The notes under the pieces were generated by a model. That model worked only from the letters and a program-made list of their open reading frames with translations. It had not been told where the DNA came from and did not search any database. The position numbers and the translations under genes are program-made. A DNA stretch of 64,000 nucleotides, taken from the NCBI RefSeq assembly GCF_000424685.1, contig NZ_AUKJ01000019.1, positions 150,803 to 214,802 of the forward strand, read 5' to 3'. Positions 8,628-17,862 of the stretch are shown here, in pieces. The DNA comes from Methylococcus capsulatus str. Texas = ATCC 19069. GTDB taxonomy: Bacteria; Pseudomonadota; Gammaproteobacteria; Methylococcales; Methylococcaceae. How positions within the stretch are numbered: position 1 is the first letter of the stretch; every line of letters begins with the position of its first letter.

Positions 8628-9242
8628 TCAGCCCAGAAGATCGGCGATCAGGCGTCCCAGCCGCGGCGCCTGGCGCTGGACGGTGAGGCGCTGGGTTTGG
8701 ACGATGGCACGGAGCTGGTTCAGGGCGAGGTTGAAGTCGTCGTTGACGATCAGGTAATCGTATTCCGCATAATGCGACATTTCGGAAATGGCTGCCTCCA
8801 TGCGGCGGGCGATCACCGCTTCAGAATCCTGCTGGCGGGTGCGCAGGCGTTGTTCCAGCGCCTGACGGGAGGGCGGCAGGATGAAGACCGACACGCATGC
8901 GGGCATCAGTCGGCGGACCTGGCGGGCGCCTTGCCAGTCGATTTCGAGGACGGCGTCTCGCCCGCTCGCCAGCACCTCCTCGACCGTCGTTTTCGCCGTG
9001 CCGTAATAGTTGTCGAAAACACGGGCGTATTCCAGAAATGCTTCGTTCGCGATCATTTTTTCGAACTCCGCCTTGTCCACGAACCAGTAGTCCTGGCCGG
9101 GCATTTCACCGGGCCGCTGGGGGCGGGTCGTGTGCGACACCGACACCGCGAGGTCCGGAGCACCAGCGCACAGCGCGCTGACCAGACTGGTTTTTCCTGC
9201 GCCCGAGGGGGCGGAGATGACGTAAAGGAGTCCCTGTGTCAT
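8628..9242 (-). CDS. gmk: Guanylate kinase
   Basis: 204 aa converting GMP to GDP. The P-loop is SGAGKTSLV near the N-terminus, followed by the GMP-binding HTTRPQRPGE and DYWFVD segments. The frame is open about 77 codons upstream, but the family begins at MTQGLLYVISAPSG, so the ATG at 9242 is chosen. It is convergent with regA and has no space for another gene at its 3' end. Confidence 0.95.
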   Translation of the reverse strand: MTQGLLYVISAPSGAGKTSLVSALCAGAPDLAVSVSHTTRPQRPGEMPGQDYWFVDKAEFEKMIANEAFLEYARVFDNYYGTAKTTVEEVLASGRDAVLEIDWQGARQVRRLMPACVSVFILPPSRQALEQRLRTRQQDSEAVIARRMEAAISEMSHYAEYDYLIVNDDFNLALNQLRAIVQTQRLTVQRQAPRLGRLIADLLG

Positions 9243-9596
9243 GGGGCGGTCCGGGGGTGATGGCCTGAAATTCGCTGTAGGGATGGAGTTGAGGGTGCCG
9301 ATCCGGGACGGCCGTATTCTATCAGGGGAGGGAACTTTCTTGGCGAGCGGGGTACCAACAGGAGACGCCGTGACGGCTATAGGCGTCGCGCCCGGCTCGG
9401 GCCCCGTCTGATCCGGGCAAGCGGGGGGCATTGGGGTTGATTGAGGGCCGATATGGTGTACTTTAGATAACATTGGCTGAGGACTTGTAAGCTTCGATGG
9501 TTGCAGGAACTGTCACGGGGCACCGGCGAGTAGGGGTAAGAATGCGGTCCCACGTATCCAATGGCAGTGCAGATGATTTGGGCAACGGGTGAGGAC
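9243..9596. other. 354-bp divergent intergenic region
   Basis: This separates gmk (minus) from the HAF/PKD protein gene (plus) and must carry both promoters. I see a short inverted repeat GACGCC...GGCGTC at about 9363-9386 and an AT-richer patch around 9450-9475, but no promoter pair I would defend. Small open frames here lack family features. Confidence 0.4.
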
Positions 9597-12074
9597 ATGA
9601 ATCCATTCAACGATAAATTCCATTTGAAATCATTGGCTATATCGATTATCGGCGCTTACGGCGCAGTTTCTTCGTCGGGAGTGATGGCGGCCGTCTACAG
9701 CGTCACTCCCATCACCTCACTCGCCGGTAATGTCGATGTCACGGACATCAATGATGGCGGACAGGTTGTCGGCTATTTCGATTCCGGGGACGACAAGCAT
9801 TCGCCCCATGCCTTTCTCTTCGCCGATGGCGGCATGATCGATCTCGGGGTGTTGGCCGGCGGCAGGAGCAAATCCTGGAACATCAACAATGCATCTGCCG
9901 TGGTTGGGCAATCGGGTAACGAGCAGAATCCCATTGCGTTTTATTACAGTTATTACGGTAATAAAAAGATGGTCGATCTCGGCTTGCCTCAAGGGGGCAC
10001 GGCCGTCGTTGCCTCGGCCATCAACAATAATGGCCAGATCGTGGGATGGGCCAAGATCGAAGACGTCAGACATGCTTTTCTGTACAGCAACGGCGCTTTT
10101 TCCGACCTCGGTACGCTGGGCGGGGATTCCAGCTTCGGCACAGGTGTCAATGACGCCGGCCAGGTTGTGGGGTATGCAGAAACGGGCGCCAAGACTCCTC
10201 ACGCATTCCTGTACGACAACGGCAACAAGATCGATCTGGGGACACTGGGGGCCGACAGGAGCTACGCTACCGCTATCAACAACGTCGGCCAGGTGGTCGG
10301 GTATTCCGACGTCTCCGCCGGCGTGACCCACGCATTCGTGTATAGCAACGGCGCCATGGTGGACATCGGTACTTTGGGCGGGGGGAGCAGCCAGGCACTG
10401 GGGATCAATGATGCCGGCAAGATCGTCGGTATGTCCACGACGCCCGGTGGTCAGCAGCATGGTTTCCTCTACAGCGATGGCAAGATGTATGACTTGCATG
10501 ATCTGATTCCGGCGGAGGCGAACATCGTGTCGGCCACCGAGATTCAGGGTATCGCCATCAACAACGCCGGTCAGATCGCGCTCACGGCAAGAACCGGAGC
10601 GAACCGGCGTGGTCTGTTGCTCACGCCGAATCTCCCGTCGGCGGTGGTCGAGGGACCCGCCGGTAACATCGCCGAGAACGTAAAGGTGACGCTGGACGGT
10701 TCCCACAGCACCGCGCCGGCCTGTTCACGGCAGGGGGCTCCGAAGCCATGCCCGGTTTTCTCCTGGTCGCAGGTCGGAGGTCCGGGCGTCAGTCTGAAGG
10801 GAGCCGACACCGCTACCGCGAGTTTCACCACCCCCGTCCTGGGATCAGGCCAAAAAAGCAAGGTGCTGAGCTTCAAATTGAGGGTCAGTGACGGCCTGTT
10901 CAGTGACGAGGAACTCATCGACGTCACCGTGGTGTCCAGCAACGCCATCAATCAGCCGCCGGTCGCCGATGCCGGTGACGCGCAGACGGTGAGGGCGGGG
11001 GCAAGCGTGCATCTCGATGGCTCCGGCAGCTATGACCCGGAAGGGGGAAAGCTTACCTATGCATGGAGTAATGTTTCGGCAGGCGAGCCGTGCAACACGG
11101 TGGTGTTGGACAACAGCACGACCTCCTCGCCGGGTTTCACGGCACCCCTGGTCGGCCAGACGCCGCAAACCTGCACGTTCTCTCTCACGGTGACCGACGA
11201 GGAGGGGTTGGCATCGACCCCTTCGAGTGTCAATGTGACCGTGGAAAACACCAATCATCCGCCGGTGGCGAACGCGGGCACCGATCTGACGGTGCATACC
11301 GGCGACACCGTGAACCTGAACGGCAGCGGCAGCACCGACCCGGACGGTGATCCTTTGACATATGCGTGGGTTCAAACCGGCGGACCCGCGGTGGTTCTGA
11401 ACGGCGCTGACACAGGGGCGCCGAGCTTCGTCGCTCCGGCGGTGACGGCCGGGAACGACACGCTGGCATTTCAGCTCACCGTCAGCGACGGCTTTCTGAC
11501 GGCCAGTGCGTCGATGAACGTGAAAGTCCTGAGCGCGGGCGCCTCTCCGAGCCCGGCACCGACGGCATCTCCGACCCCGGCGCCCACCACGTCCCCGAAT
11601 CCGACACCGACACCGGCTCCGACGTCCAGTCCCAGCCCGACACCCGCACCGACGCCGAATCCCGTCTGTGATCGTGCCGTGGTTGATCCCTCGCGACTCT
11701 GGGCGCCGGATCACAAGATGCGGCGCATCCTTCTCAAGGAGCTCGGGGAAAGCGCTCAGTCTCCAGCGTCGAATGCGATGACGGTCAAGATTCTTTCGGT
11801 CATGCAGGACGAGCCGGTCCGCCGGATCAACAGTGCCGACAGCAGTCCCGACGCGGTCATCGTGCACAAGGCGACGGGTGACAAGGTGAGGTTGCGGGCC
11901 GAGCGCGCCGGCAAGAAGAAAAACGGCAACGGGCGGGTCTACACCATCGGCTTCAGCGTGACCGATACGCAGCAAAACGTCTGCGAAGGAACGGTCAAGG
12001 TGTGCGTTCCTTTGAAAAAGAAGGAAAGCTGTGTGGACGATGGCGCGCTTTACGATTCGCTGTCGAAGCGATAA
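9597..12074 (+). CDS. Secreted HAF-repeat and PKD-domain surface protein
   Basis: 825 aa from the ATG at 9597, which follows a GGTGAGG ribosome-binding site; an upstream in-frame ATG at 9561 is less likely. A signal peptide is evident (residues ~1-32). From about 9720 to 10500 there are six or seven copies of the HAF repeat, of the type HAFLYSNG...DLGTLGG alternating with AINNxGQVVGY. Three PKD-like beta-sandwich modules follow (about 10640-10925, 10945-11245, 11260-11530), two of them opening NQPPVADAG or NHPPVANAG. Next come a Pro/Thr/Ser linker of TPxP units (about 11540-11665) and a C-terminal domain with four cysteines. It is probably extracellular or surface-attached and adhesive. No catalytic motif or sorting signal was seen. 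Confidence 0.85.
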   Translation: MNPFNDKFHLKSLAISIIGAYGAVSSSGVMAAVYSVTPITSLAGNVDVTDINDGGQVVGYFDSGDDKHSPHAFLFADGGMIDLGVLAGGRSKSWNINNASAVVGQSGNEQNPIAFYYSYYGNKKMVDLGLPQGGTAVVASAINNNGQIVGWAKIEDVRHAFLYSNGAFSDLGTLGGDSSFGTGVNDAGQVVGYAETGAKTPHAFLYDNGNKIDLGTLGADRSYATAINNVGQVVGYSDVSAGVTHAFVYSNGAMVDIGTLGGGSSQALGINDAGKIVGMSTTPGGQQHGFLYSDGKMYDLHDLIPAEANIVSATEIQGIAINNAGQIALTARTGANRRGLLLTPNLPSAVVEGPAGNIAENVKVTLDGSHSTAPACSRQGAPKPCPVFSWSQVGGPGVSLKGADTATASFTTPVLGSGQKSKVLSFKLRVSDGLFSDEELIDVTVVSSNAINQPPVADAGDAQTVRAGASVHLDGSGSYDPEGGKLTYAWSNVSAGEPCNTVVLDNSTTSSPGFTAPLVGQTPQTCTFSLTVTDEEGLASTPSSVNVTVENTNHPPVANAGTDLTVHTGDTVNLNGSGSTDPDGDPLTYAWVQTGGPAVVLNGADTGAPSFVAPAVTAGNDTLAFQLTVSDGFLTASASMNVKVLSAGASPSPAPTASPTPAPTTSPNPTPTPAPTSSPSPTPAPTPNPVCDRAVVDPSRLWAPDHKMRRILLKELGESAQSPASNAMTVKILSVMQDEPVRRINSADSSPDAVIVHKATGDKVRLRAERAGKKKNGNGRVYTIGFSVTDTQQNVCEGTVKVCVPLKKKESCVDDGALYDSLSKR

Positions 12075-12091
12075 CGGTCGCCGCGGATTGA

Positions 12092-12127
12092 TGTGCGCGG
12101 GTGGGGCTGGATACCCACTCGCGCACA
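12092..12127 (+). terminator. Strong hairpin after the HAF/PKD gene
   Basis: A 14-bp stem with a single G-T wobble, 12092-12105 pairing with 12114-12127, around an 8-base loop and starting 17 bases after the stop. It lacks a clean T-tract but is very stable, so termination or 3'-end protection is likely. Confidence 0.6.
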
Positions 12128-12476
12128 CTGCTGTCGGTCGATGATGACTTTCTCCGCCGGCCGCCCACTCGTTCCCGCTCCATCCTCAAGCCACTTTTTC
12201 GTGACGCCATTGGATTTGCCTCTCCGTCAATACCGGTGATGCCATCAGGCGACGGTGGGCGTGTCGTTTTTTCCCTTATAAATCCGTCTGTTCAGCGATT
12301 TTGGTTCCCGGTCCAGGGGACTCCGTCGTCGTGACACGACGTGGCCTGCCTGTGAGTGCAGGAAAATCAGTGAGACGGAAGGGAAGAATCTGATCACGGT
12401 TCTTGCTTTACCATCGGAAGTCGGCACCGCGATGCCGACTTGATTCTTGCCAATCCTGGGTTTCGAATCGGTGGTG
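12128..12476. other. Leader region upstream of rlpA with a perfect hairpin
   Basis: 349 bp without a gene. It contains an AT-rich patch with TTATAAAT near 12277-12284, a small CGTCGT/ACGACG stem at 12327-12341, and a perfect 9-bp stem AAGTCGGCA (12418-12426) / TGCCGACTT (12433-12441) ending 35 bases before the rlpA ATG. The last could be an operator or a leader structure. Confidence 0.4.
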
Positions 12477-13001
12477 ATGGCTATCACGGGAAATTTCCTT
12501 GCTCTCAGGCACCCGCTCGGACGGGCGTTGCTGTGCAGCGTTCGTTTCGGTCTGGGGGCCGTGGTCCTCTTGTCGGGTTGTGCGACTCATGTCGATCATG
12601 GCAAGTCCATGGCGCGATCCGAAGCAACGTCTCGTTTCACGGTTCGCCAGGGTGCCGCTTACAATCGGGCCTATCGTGTCAAGGGCCGGGTTTATCGTCC
12701 CCTGGCCAGTGCCAAGGGATATCGGGAGCGGGGCATTGCATCCTGGTACGGAGAGGAGTCCGGCCGGCGTACAGCGATGGGGACCCGTTTCGACCCCCAT
12801 GGTTTGAGCGCAGCGCACAGAACCCTTCCCTTGCCTACGCGGGTCAGGGTCACCAATCTTGGCAACCGTCGGTCGATCATTCTCGTGGTGAACGATCGCG
12901 GACCTTTCATCGACGGGCGTCTGATCGATCTCTCCCGTGGTGCGGCAAAGGCATTGCGGCTGAACGGCTTGGGACGTGTCGAAGTCGAGGCATTGGACTG
13001 A
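12477..13001 (+). CDS. rlpA: RlpA-like lipoprotein (septal lytic transglycosylase family)
   Basis: 174 aa from the ATG at 12477; an in-frame ATG at 12447 would add ten residues before the signal. There is a lipoprotein signal with lipobox LLSGC. The core is a double-psi beta-barrel: ASWYGEESGRRTAMG, then RVRVTNLGNRRS, then VVNDRGPF and the terminal DLSRGAAKALRL. RlpA proteins cleave naked glycan strands at the septum. No C-terminal SPOR domain is present, so septal targeting may differ from longer homologues. zwf follows about 100 bp downstream. Confidence 0.9.
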   Translation: MAITGNFLALRHPLGRALLCSVRFGLGAVVLLSGCATHVDHGKSMARSEATSRFTVRQGAAYNRAYRVKGRVYRPLASAKGYRERGIASWYGEESGRRTAMGTRFDPHGLSAAHRTLPLPTRVRVTNLGNRRSIILVVNDRGPFIDGRLIDLSRGAAKALRLNGLGRVEVEALD

Positions 13002-13105
13002 ACTCGGGTATTCGGCGTTCGCTTGAGTCCCCTGCGGTTTCATGGTTCCATTGCGTGACGCCCGTGCCGGCTCCCATCCTCTGAACTTCAAGGAAAGGTG
13101 GTTCC

Positions 13106-14590
13106 ATGACCCTGCAGCAACCTCCTCAGGCGCTACCGTGCCATTTCGTCATTTTCGGAGCCACGGGCGATCTGGCTGCGCTCAAGCTGCTTCCCGCGCT
13201 CTATCGCCTGGATGTCGGGGGGCACTTGCCGGCTGGCATGTCGATCATCGCCCTGGGGCGGCGGCCTTGGAGTGAGGCCGATTGGCTCCAGCATCTGGAG
13301 GAAAGCATCCGGCGGCGCACGGGCGAACAGTTCAACGCCCGCGTCTATCGGCGTTTCGCGGCACGTTTCGCCTATGTCGCGGGCGACCTGCATGATCCGG
13401 CCATCTATCAGATCCTGAGCGACAGGCTCTGCGCCGACCAGAGCTGCGCCCACGCAGCGTTCTATTTGTCTCTCAAACCTTCCGATTTCGGGGAGGTCAT
13501 CCAGCGGCTCGAGCAGGCCGGATTGAACCGGCCACGCGGTCTGCATCGGATCGTGGTGGAAAAGCCCTTCGGCGAAGACATCGACAGCGCCAGGCAACTG
13601 AACCGGTTGTTGCACGACGCCTTCGACGAGGAACAGATTTACCGGATTGATCATTATCTGGGCAAGGAAACGGTCCAGAATCTCCTGGTGTTCCGCTTCG
13701 CCAACACGCTCATCGAGCCGCTCTGGAACCGCAATTACATCGATCACGTGCAGATTTCCGTGGCGGAACAGGCGGGCGTTTCCACTCGTGCCGACTACTA
13801 CGACAAAGCCGGTGCGCTCCGTGACATGCTGCAGAACCATTTACTGCAGTTGCTTACATTGGTGGCCATGGAGCCGCCGCCGGCACTGGAAGCCGATGCG
13901 CTGCGCGATGAGAAGGTCAAAGTGCTGCGATCGATCCGCCCCATCGAAGACCAGGTGATCAATGCCCATGCGTTCCGGGCGCAGTACGGTCCTGGCTCGA
14001 TTGACGGTGTCCCCGTGCCGGGCTATCAGGACGAGGCCGGGGTGGCGCCTCATTCCATCGCCGAGACCTTCGTCGCCGCCAAGTTCTATGTCGACAACTG
14101 GCGCTGGCGCGGCGTGCCTTTCTATCTGCGCACCGGCAAGCGACTCGCGCAGCAGCTCTCGCTCGTCGCCATCCGCTTCCGCCATCCGCCCCAGCAGTTG
14201 TTCCGGGAGACTCCGCTGGAATTCATCGAGCCCAACTGGGTCTTGCTTTCCCTGCAGCCGTCGGAGAGCATGCATATCGAGCTGCACTCCAAGCAGCCGG
14301 GTCTTGGGATGGACACACGGATCATCCGGCTCGACGCGTCCTATCGGCGCGGCCGGGAGAAAACGCTGGAGGCTTACGAAACGCTGCTGCTGGATATCAT
14401 GGAAGGCGACCGTTCGCTGTTCCTGCGTTTCGATGAGGTGGAATGGGCCTGGCGCGTGGTCGATCCCATACTCCGGCATTGGACGCGGCAGCGCGATTTC
14501 ATCCACACCTATCCGGCCGGCTCGTGGGGGCCACTGGAAGCCGACCGTTTGTTCGACAAACTCGAGCAGAGCTGGCGCAACCAGTTATGA
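13106..14590 (+). CDS. zwf: Glucose-6-phosphate 1-dehydrogenase
   Basis: 494 aa oxidising glucose-6-phosphate to 6-phosphogluconolactone with NAD(P)+. The Rossmann motif FGATGDLA is at residues 18-25, and the active-site signature RIDHYLGKE contains the substrate-binding His and Lys. The ribosome-binding site AGGAAAGG precedes the ATG. It is coupled to pgl by an ATGA overlap. In type I methanotrophs this enzyme feeds sugars from the ribulose monophosphate cycle to the oxidative branch and supplies NADPH. Confidence 0.96.
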   Translation: MTLQQPPQALPCHFVIFGATGDLAALKLLPALYRLDVGGHLPAGMSIIALGRRPWSEADWLQHLEESIRRRTGEQFNARVYRRFAARFAYVAGDLHDPAIYQILSDRLCADQSCAHAAFYLSLKPSDFGEVIQRLEQAGLNRPRGLHRIVVEKPFGEDIDSARQLNRLLHDAFDEEQIYRIDHYLGKETVQNLLVFRFANTLIEPLWNRNYIDHVQISVAEQAGVSTRADYYDKAGALRDMLQNHLLQLLTLVAMEPPPALEADALRDEKVKVLRSIRPIEDQVINAHAFRAQYGPGSIDGVPVPGYQDEAGVAPHSIAETFVAAKFYVDNWRWRGVPFYLRTGKRLAQQLSLVAIRFRHPPQQLFRETPLEFIEPNWVLLSLQPSESMHIELHSKQPGLGMDTRIIRLDASYRRGREKTLEAYETLLLDIMEGDRSLFLRFDEVEWAWRVVDPILRHWTRQRDFIHTYPAGSWGPLEADRLFDKLEQSWRNQL

Positions 14591-15309
14591 GGGCAAGCCC
14601 GATGTATCCGAGACAGCAGAAGCGCTGGCATGTCTACCCCACGGCAGAGGATTTCGAGATCAGGGTGGTGAAGGGGATATTGCGGATGGCCTGGGAGGCC
14701 ATTGCGATCCGCGGGGCTTTCCACATCGTTTTGGCCGGCGGTCGGACCCCGGAGCCCATCTATCGGCGACTGGCGGCTGCGCGGGCCGAGGCCGAGTGGC
14801 GTCAATGGCATGTCTACTGGGGGGATGAATTCTGTTTGCCCGCGGGCAATCCGGGGCGGAATTCCGTCCTCGCCCGGGACGTCTGGCTCGACCAGGGAGC
14901 GATTCCCCGTACCCAGATTCACCCCATTCCCGCGGAGTTGGGGCCGCAACGCGGCGCCGAGCTGTACGCGGAAGTGATCGCGGGTGTCGAAGAATTCGAT
15001 CTCGTTCTGCTCGGCCTGGGCACGGACGGACATACCGCGGCGCTGTTTCCGGGCCGCGACTGGGGAGCCGAGCCGGACAGTCCTGACGTGCTGGCGGTGA
15101 CGGACGCGCCGGGCTTTTGCGCCGAGCGTGTCAGCCTCAGCGCCGCCCGGTTGAGTCGAAGCCGTGAGGTGATCTTCCTGGCGACCGGTTTCGGCAAATT
15201 CAGCGCGGTTCAGCGTTGGCGCTGTGGAGAACCGTTGCCGGCGGCGGCGATCACGCCGGCATGCGGCGTGGACATCTGCGTGACGCTGGAGGCTTTCGAC
15301 TTTGCCTGA
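14587..15309 (+). CDS. pgl: 6-phosphogluconolactonase (DevB type)
   Basis: 240 aa hydrolysing the lactone made by Zwf. Conserved blocks are VLAGGRTP near residue 49, the YWGDEFCLP segment, and LVLLGLGTDGHTAALFPG, the DevB/SOL signature. The ATG at 14587 overlaps the zwf stop (ATGA); an alternative ATG lies 15 bases downstream. It ends 3 bases from the stop of the convergent yigZ-type gene. Confidence 0.95.
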   Translation: MRASPMYPRQQKRWHVYPTAEDFEIRVVKGILRMAWEAIAIRGAFHIVLAGGRTPEPIYRRLAAARAEAEWRQWHVYWGDEFCLPAGNPGRNSVLARDVWLDQGAIPRTQIHPIPAELGPQRGAELYAEVIAGVEEFDLVLLGLGTDGHTAALFPGRDWGAEPDSPDVLAVTDAPGFCAERVSLSAARLSRSREVIFLATGFGKFSAVQRWRCGEPLPAAAITPACGVDICVTLEAFDFA

Positions 15310-15312
15310 GCC

Positions 15313-15915
15313 TTACGGTTCGAGCAGGGAAGATTGACCGCGTGTGGCATCCCTCAGGCCCGCCCGGAAGTGTTCCACCAGGCTTTCCGGCAGGCTCGCC
15401 ATGACCTTCAGGCCCTGTTCGGTGTACGTTTCCCGCCTTTCTTCCACGCCGAGCGAATCCAGCAGGCGGTAAAGTGCGCCCATGTGCTCGAACGGCACTT
15501 CCACCGTGATTCCGGTCCGCGGCAGTTCCTCCTGCCGTTCGGCGGTGCGTAACGCCTCGGCCGCCGTTCCGCCGTAGGCCCGCACCAGTCCGCCCGCTCC
15601 CAGCTTGGTACCGCCGAAATAGCGGACCACTCCGACCACCACGTGATCGAGCCCCTGGCCTTCGATGGCCCTGAGGATGGGTTGGCCGGCGGTACCGCCC
15701 GGTTCACCGGCGTCGCTGAAGCGGTACTGATCATCGATTCGGTAGGCCCAACACAGGTGGGAGGCATCGGGATGCCGGGCCGCCACGGTTCGGAGAAAGG
15801 CGAGCCCCTGCTCCGGCGTATCCGCCCGTCCGCCGTAGGCCACGAACAGCGAACCTTTCACCTCGGTCCGATGCTCGGCCGTCGCTTTCAGGGTGACGAA
15901 GCCCTTTCCGTTCAT
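15313..15915 (-). CDS. yigZ: YigZ/IMPACT family protein
   Basis: 200 aa. The N-terminal UPF0029/IMPACT domain contains SHLCWAYRI, FSDAGEPGGTAGQPIL and VVRYFGGTKLGAGGLVRAY, diagnostic of YigZ. A smaller C-terminal DUF1949-type domain follows. The biochemical role in bacteria is unclear. Immediately upstream on the same strand (28 bp) is a 2-hydroxyacid dehydrogenase, possibly in one transcript. Confidence 0.92.
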   Translation of the reverse strand: MNGKGFVTLKATAEHRTEVKGSLFVAYGGRADTPEQGLAFLRTVAARHPDASHLCWAYRIDDQYRFSDAGEPGGTAGQPILRAIEGQGLDHVVVGVVRYFGGTKLGAGGLVRAYGGTAAEALRTAERQEELPRTGITVEVPFEHMGALYRLLDSLGVEERRETYTEQGLKVMASLPESLVEHFRAGLRDATRGQSSLLEP

Positions 15916-15943
15916 TCACTCCTCCTGCGCGTCATACGGTGTA

Positions 15944-16912
15944 TCAATAGCCCTGCCGGGGGTCGACCCGGTATGGCATCGGCTCGCCGCGGGCGGCGGC
16001 ATTGAGCATGTTTGCAAGTTCGGCGATCCGCGCCGGCTCTTTTTCTTCCGACCAGCCCGCCCGGTGCGGGCTCATTACCACATTGTCCAGTGTGTGAAAA
16101 GGGAATGACGATGGCGGATACGGCAACCCCTGTTTACGTTCCGTTGCAGAAGGATAGCGGTACCAGACGTCGATGCCGGCCGCATAGATTCGTCTGGCCT
16201 GCAATGTCCGATAAAGCGCCTCCTCGTTCACGATGCCCCCGCGCGCCACATTGACCAGGACGGCATTCGACGGTAGCTGCTCCAGTTCACGGCGTCCGAT
16301 CAAACGGTCGGTCTGATGGGTATGGGGGAGACAGACGATGAGCGCCGCCGCCTGCGGCAGGAGTCCCGAGAGATCGGCGAGGGCGTATTCCTCGGCGGAT
16401 GTCCCGGGATTGCGCCGGACGCCGGCAATCCGCATGCCTAGCCCCCGGCAGGCCGCTGCGACGCGCCTGCCGATGCGGCCATAGCCGAGGATCACCGCCA
16501 AGCCACCGTCCAGCATCACCGAACCGGGTACTCCTGTATGCTCGCCCGACCAGTAGCCGCGCCGGAGCTGTTGGTCATAGGGTACGATCCGCTTGGCGGC
16601 GGCCAGGAGCAAGGCCACCGCCATTTCCGCCGTCGGCCCGATATTGTAGGGCAGGTTGTGCAGGGCGATGGACGGGAATTCCTTCATGCGGTCCAGCGTT
16701 GTCAGCGGCACGCCCACCCATGGCACGATCACCGCGCGCAAGCGGCCATTGCCCTCCAGTTCTTCTAACGTCGGTTCACCGCTTACTAGGATGTCGAAGC
16801 CGTTCGCTGGCCGGCATTCGCCCGAACTCAAGCGAATGCCGGGAGCGAGCCGGCTTTGCAGGTCCGCCCAGTGTTCCGGTCCGGTTTCGTAGTTCAAATG
16901 GACCTTCAGCAT
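15944..16912 (-). CDS. D-isomer-specific 2-hydroxyacid dehydrogenase family protein
   Basis: 322 aa. The NAD-binding Rossmann motif is VILGYGRIGRRVA near residues 140-152. Catalytic Arg (VNVARGGIVNEEAL) and His (SPHRAGW) positions are conserved, although the final histidine is followed by RAG rather than the usual xxG/xxS. The physiological substrate cannot be read from the sequence. It lies 10 bp from the end of the EamA transporter gene on the same strand. Confidence 0.85.
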   Translation of the reverse strand: MLKVHLNYETGPEHWADLQSRLAPGIRLSSGECRPANGFDILVSGEPTLEELEGNGRLRAVIVPWVGVPLTTLDRMKEFPSIALHNLPYNIGPTAEMAVALLLAAAKRIVPYDQQLRRGYWSGEHTGVPGSVMLDGGLAVILGYGRIGRRVAAACRGLGMRIAGVRRNPGTSAEEYALADLSGLLPQAAALIVCLPHTHQTDRLIGRRELEQLPSNAVLVNVARGGIVNEEALYRTLQARRIYAAGIDVWYRYPSATERKQGLPYPPSSFPFHTLDNVVMSPHRAGWSEEKEPARIAELANMLNAAARGEPMPYRVDPRQGY

Positions 16913-16922
16913 CGATCGCCCC

Positions 16923-17804
16923 TTATTGCGCCTCTTGTGCCACCCGCCGTTCGGCCCACTGGTGCAGCAACAAAGCCGCCAGGATCAGAGCAGTGCCGCC
17001 GACGATCCTGAACGAGAGCGGTTCATCGTTCAGGACATGGCCCAGATACAAGGCGAGCACCGGTGAAATCAGGCTGATCATCGCCACCCGTGTAGCCGAA
17101 AGACGACTCAGCACATAGTAATAGAGGGCGAATCCCAGCGTCGTGGCGATCGCGCCCAGATAGGCGATGGCGGCGATACTGCTGGTGGGCAATAGCTCCG
17201 GCCACTCGCCATCGACCGCCGCCCAGGTCGCGAGATAAGCCGGCAGGGCGACCATCAATCCTCCGGCGACCGTCGTCAGTGCCGGGAGCTTGGCGTTCAG
17301 CCGCTTGATGCCGACTGCGCTGAGGCACTGCAGGAAGGCTGACAACAGCACGCCGGCAATGCCATAGACCCCTTGCGGCCCCAGCTCTAGGGCTGAACCG
17401 AAGATGGCCCCAAGTCCGCCCAATCCCAGCACGTAGCCGGACAGTTTTCCGGCGGTAAGGCTGCGCTCGCCCAGCAGGGCCGCCGCCATCAGCGCCGTGA
17501 GCAGGGGCGACAGCCCGAACACCACCGAAATCCAGCCGGAAGGAATGAACTGGGAGGCCCAGTACACCGCCAGCATGGCACCATAAACCTGGATCGATGC
17601 GAGCAGGTAGGTGTGGACCGCTTTCCGGTGCCAGGGCATGCGGCGCCGCAGCATGAGCATGACCAGCAGTACGCACAGGGTGCCGATGGCCATGCGGCTG
17701 GTGACGCCGAACAGATAGCCCGGCCCTTCTCCGCTCCATTTGATGGCCAGCGGAGTCGTGGCCCAGAGCAGGATGACGCTCAGGTAAGCGACGGTAACGC
17801 TCAT
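16923..17804 (-). CDS. EamA/DMT-superfamily transporter
   Basis: 293 aa with about ten transmembrane helices in two EamA repeats (first half 1-140, second half 150-285). The short loops and the C-terminal GGTALILAALLLHQW are typical of drug/metabolite exporters. Substrate unknown. An intrinsic terminator sits 27 bases before the ATG, and the adjacent SD is GGGAG; this is the layout of an attenuated leader. The downstream dehydrogenase and yigZ genes may be in the same transcript. Confidence 0.88.
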   Translation of the reverse strand: MSVTVAYLSVILLWATTPLAIKWSGEGPGYLFGVTSRMAIGTLCVLLVMLMLRRRMPWHRKAVHTYLLASIQVYGAMLAVYWASQFIPSGWISVVFGLSPLLTALMAAALLGERSLTAGKLSGYVLGLGGLGAIFGSALELGPQGVYGIAGVLLSAFLQCLSAVGIKRLNAKLPALTTVAGGLMVALPAYLATWAAVDGEWPELLPTSSIAAIAYLGAIATTLGFALYYYVLSRLSATRVAMISLISPVLALYLGHVLNDEPLSFRIVGGTALILAALLLHQWAERRVAQEAQ

Positions 17805-17830
17805 CTCACAGCTCCCGACGGAAAAAGAAA

Positions 17831-17862
17831 GAGGCCGCAGATTCGTGGGAACCTGCGGCCTC
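17831..17862 (-). terminator. Intrinsic terminator directly before the EamA start
   Basis: On the minus strand a perfect 10-bp stem (17853-17862 with 17831-17840; arms GAGGCCGCAG and CTGCGGCCTC), a 12-base loop, then a T-rich tract (17821-17830). It is 184 bases past the end of the upstream PuuD-like gene and 27 bases from the transporter ATG. It could therefore end the upstream transcript or attenuate the transporter. Confidence 0.7.

Noticed and set aside
11540..11665. CRISPR-like or tandem DNA repeat
   Set aside because: The periodicity comes from TPxP-type codons encoding a protein linker; there are no spacers.
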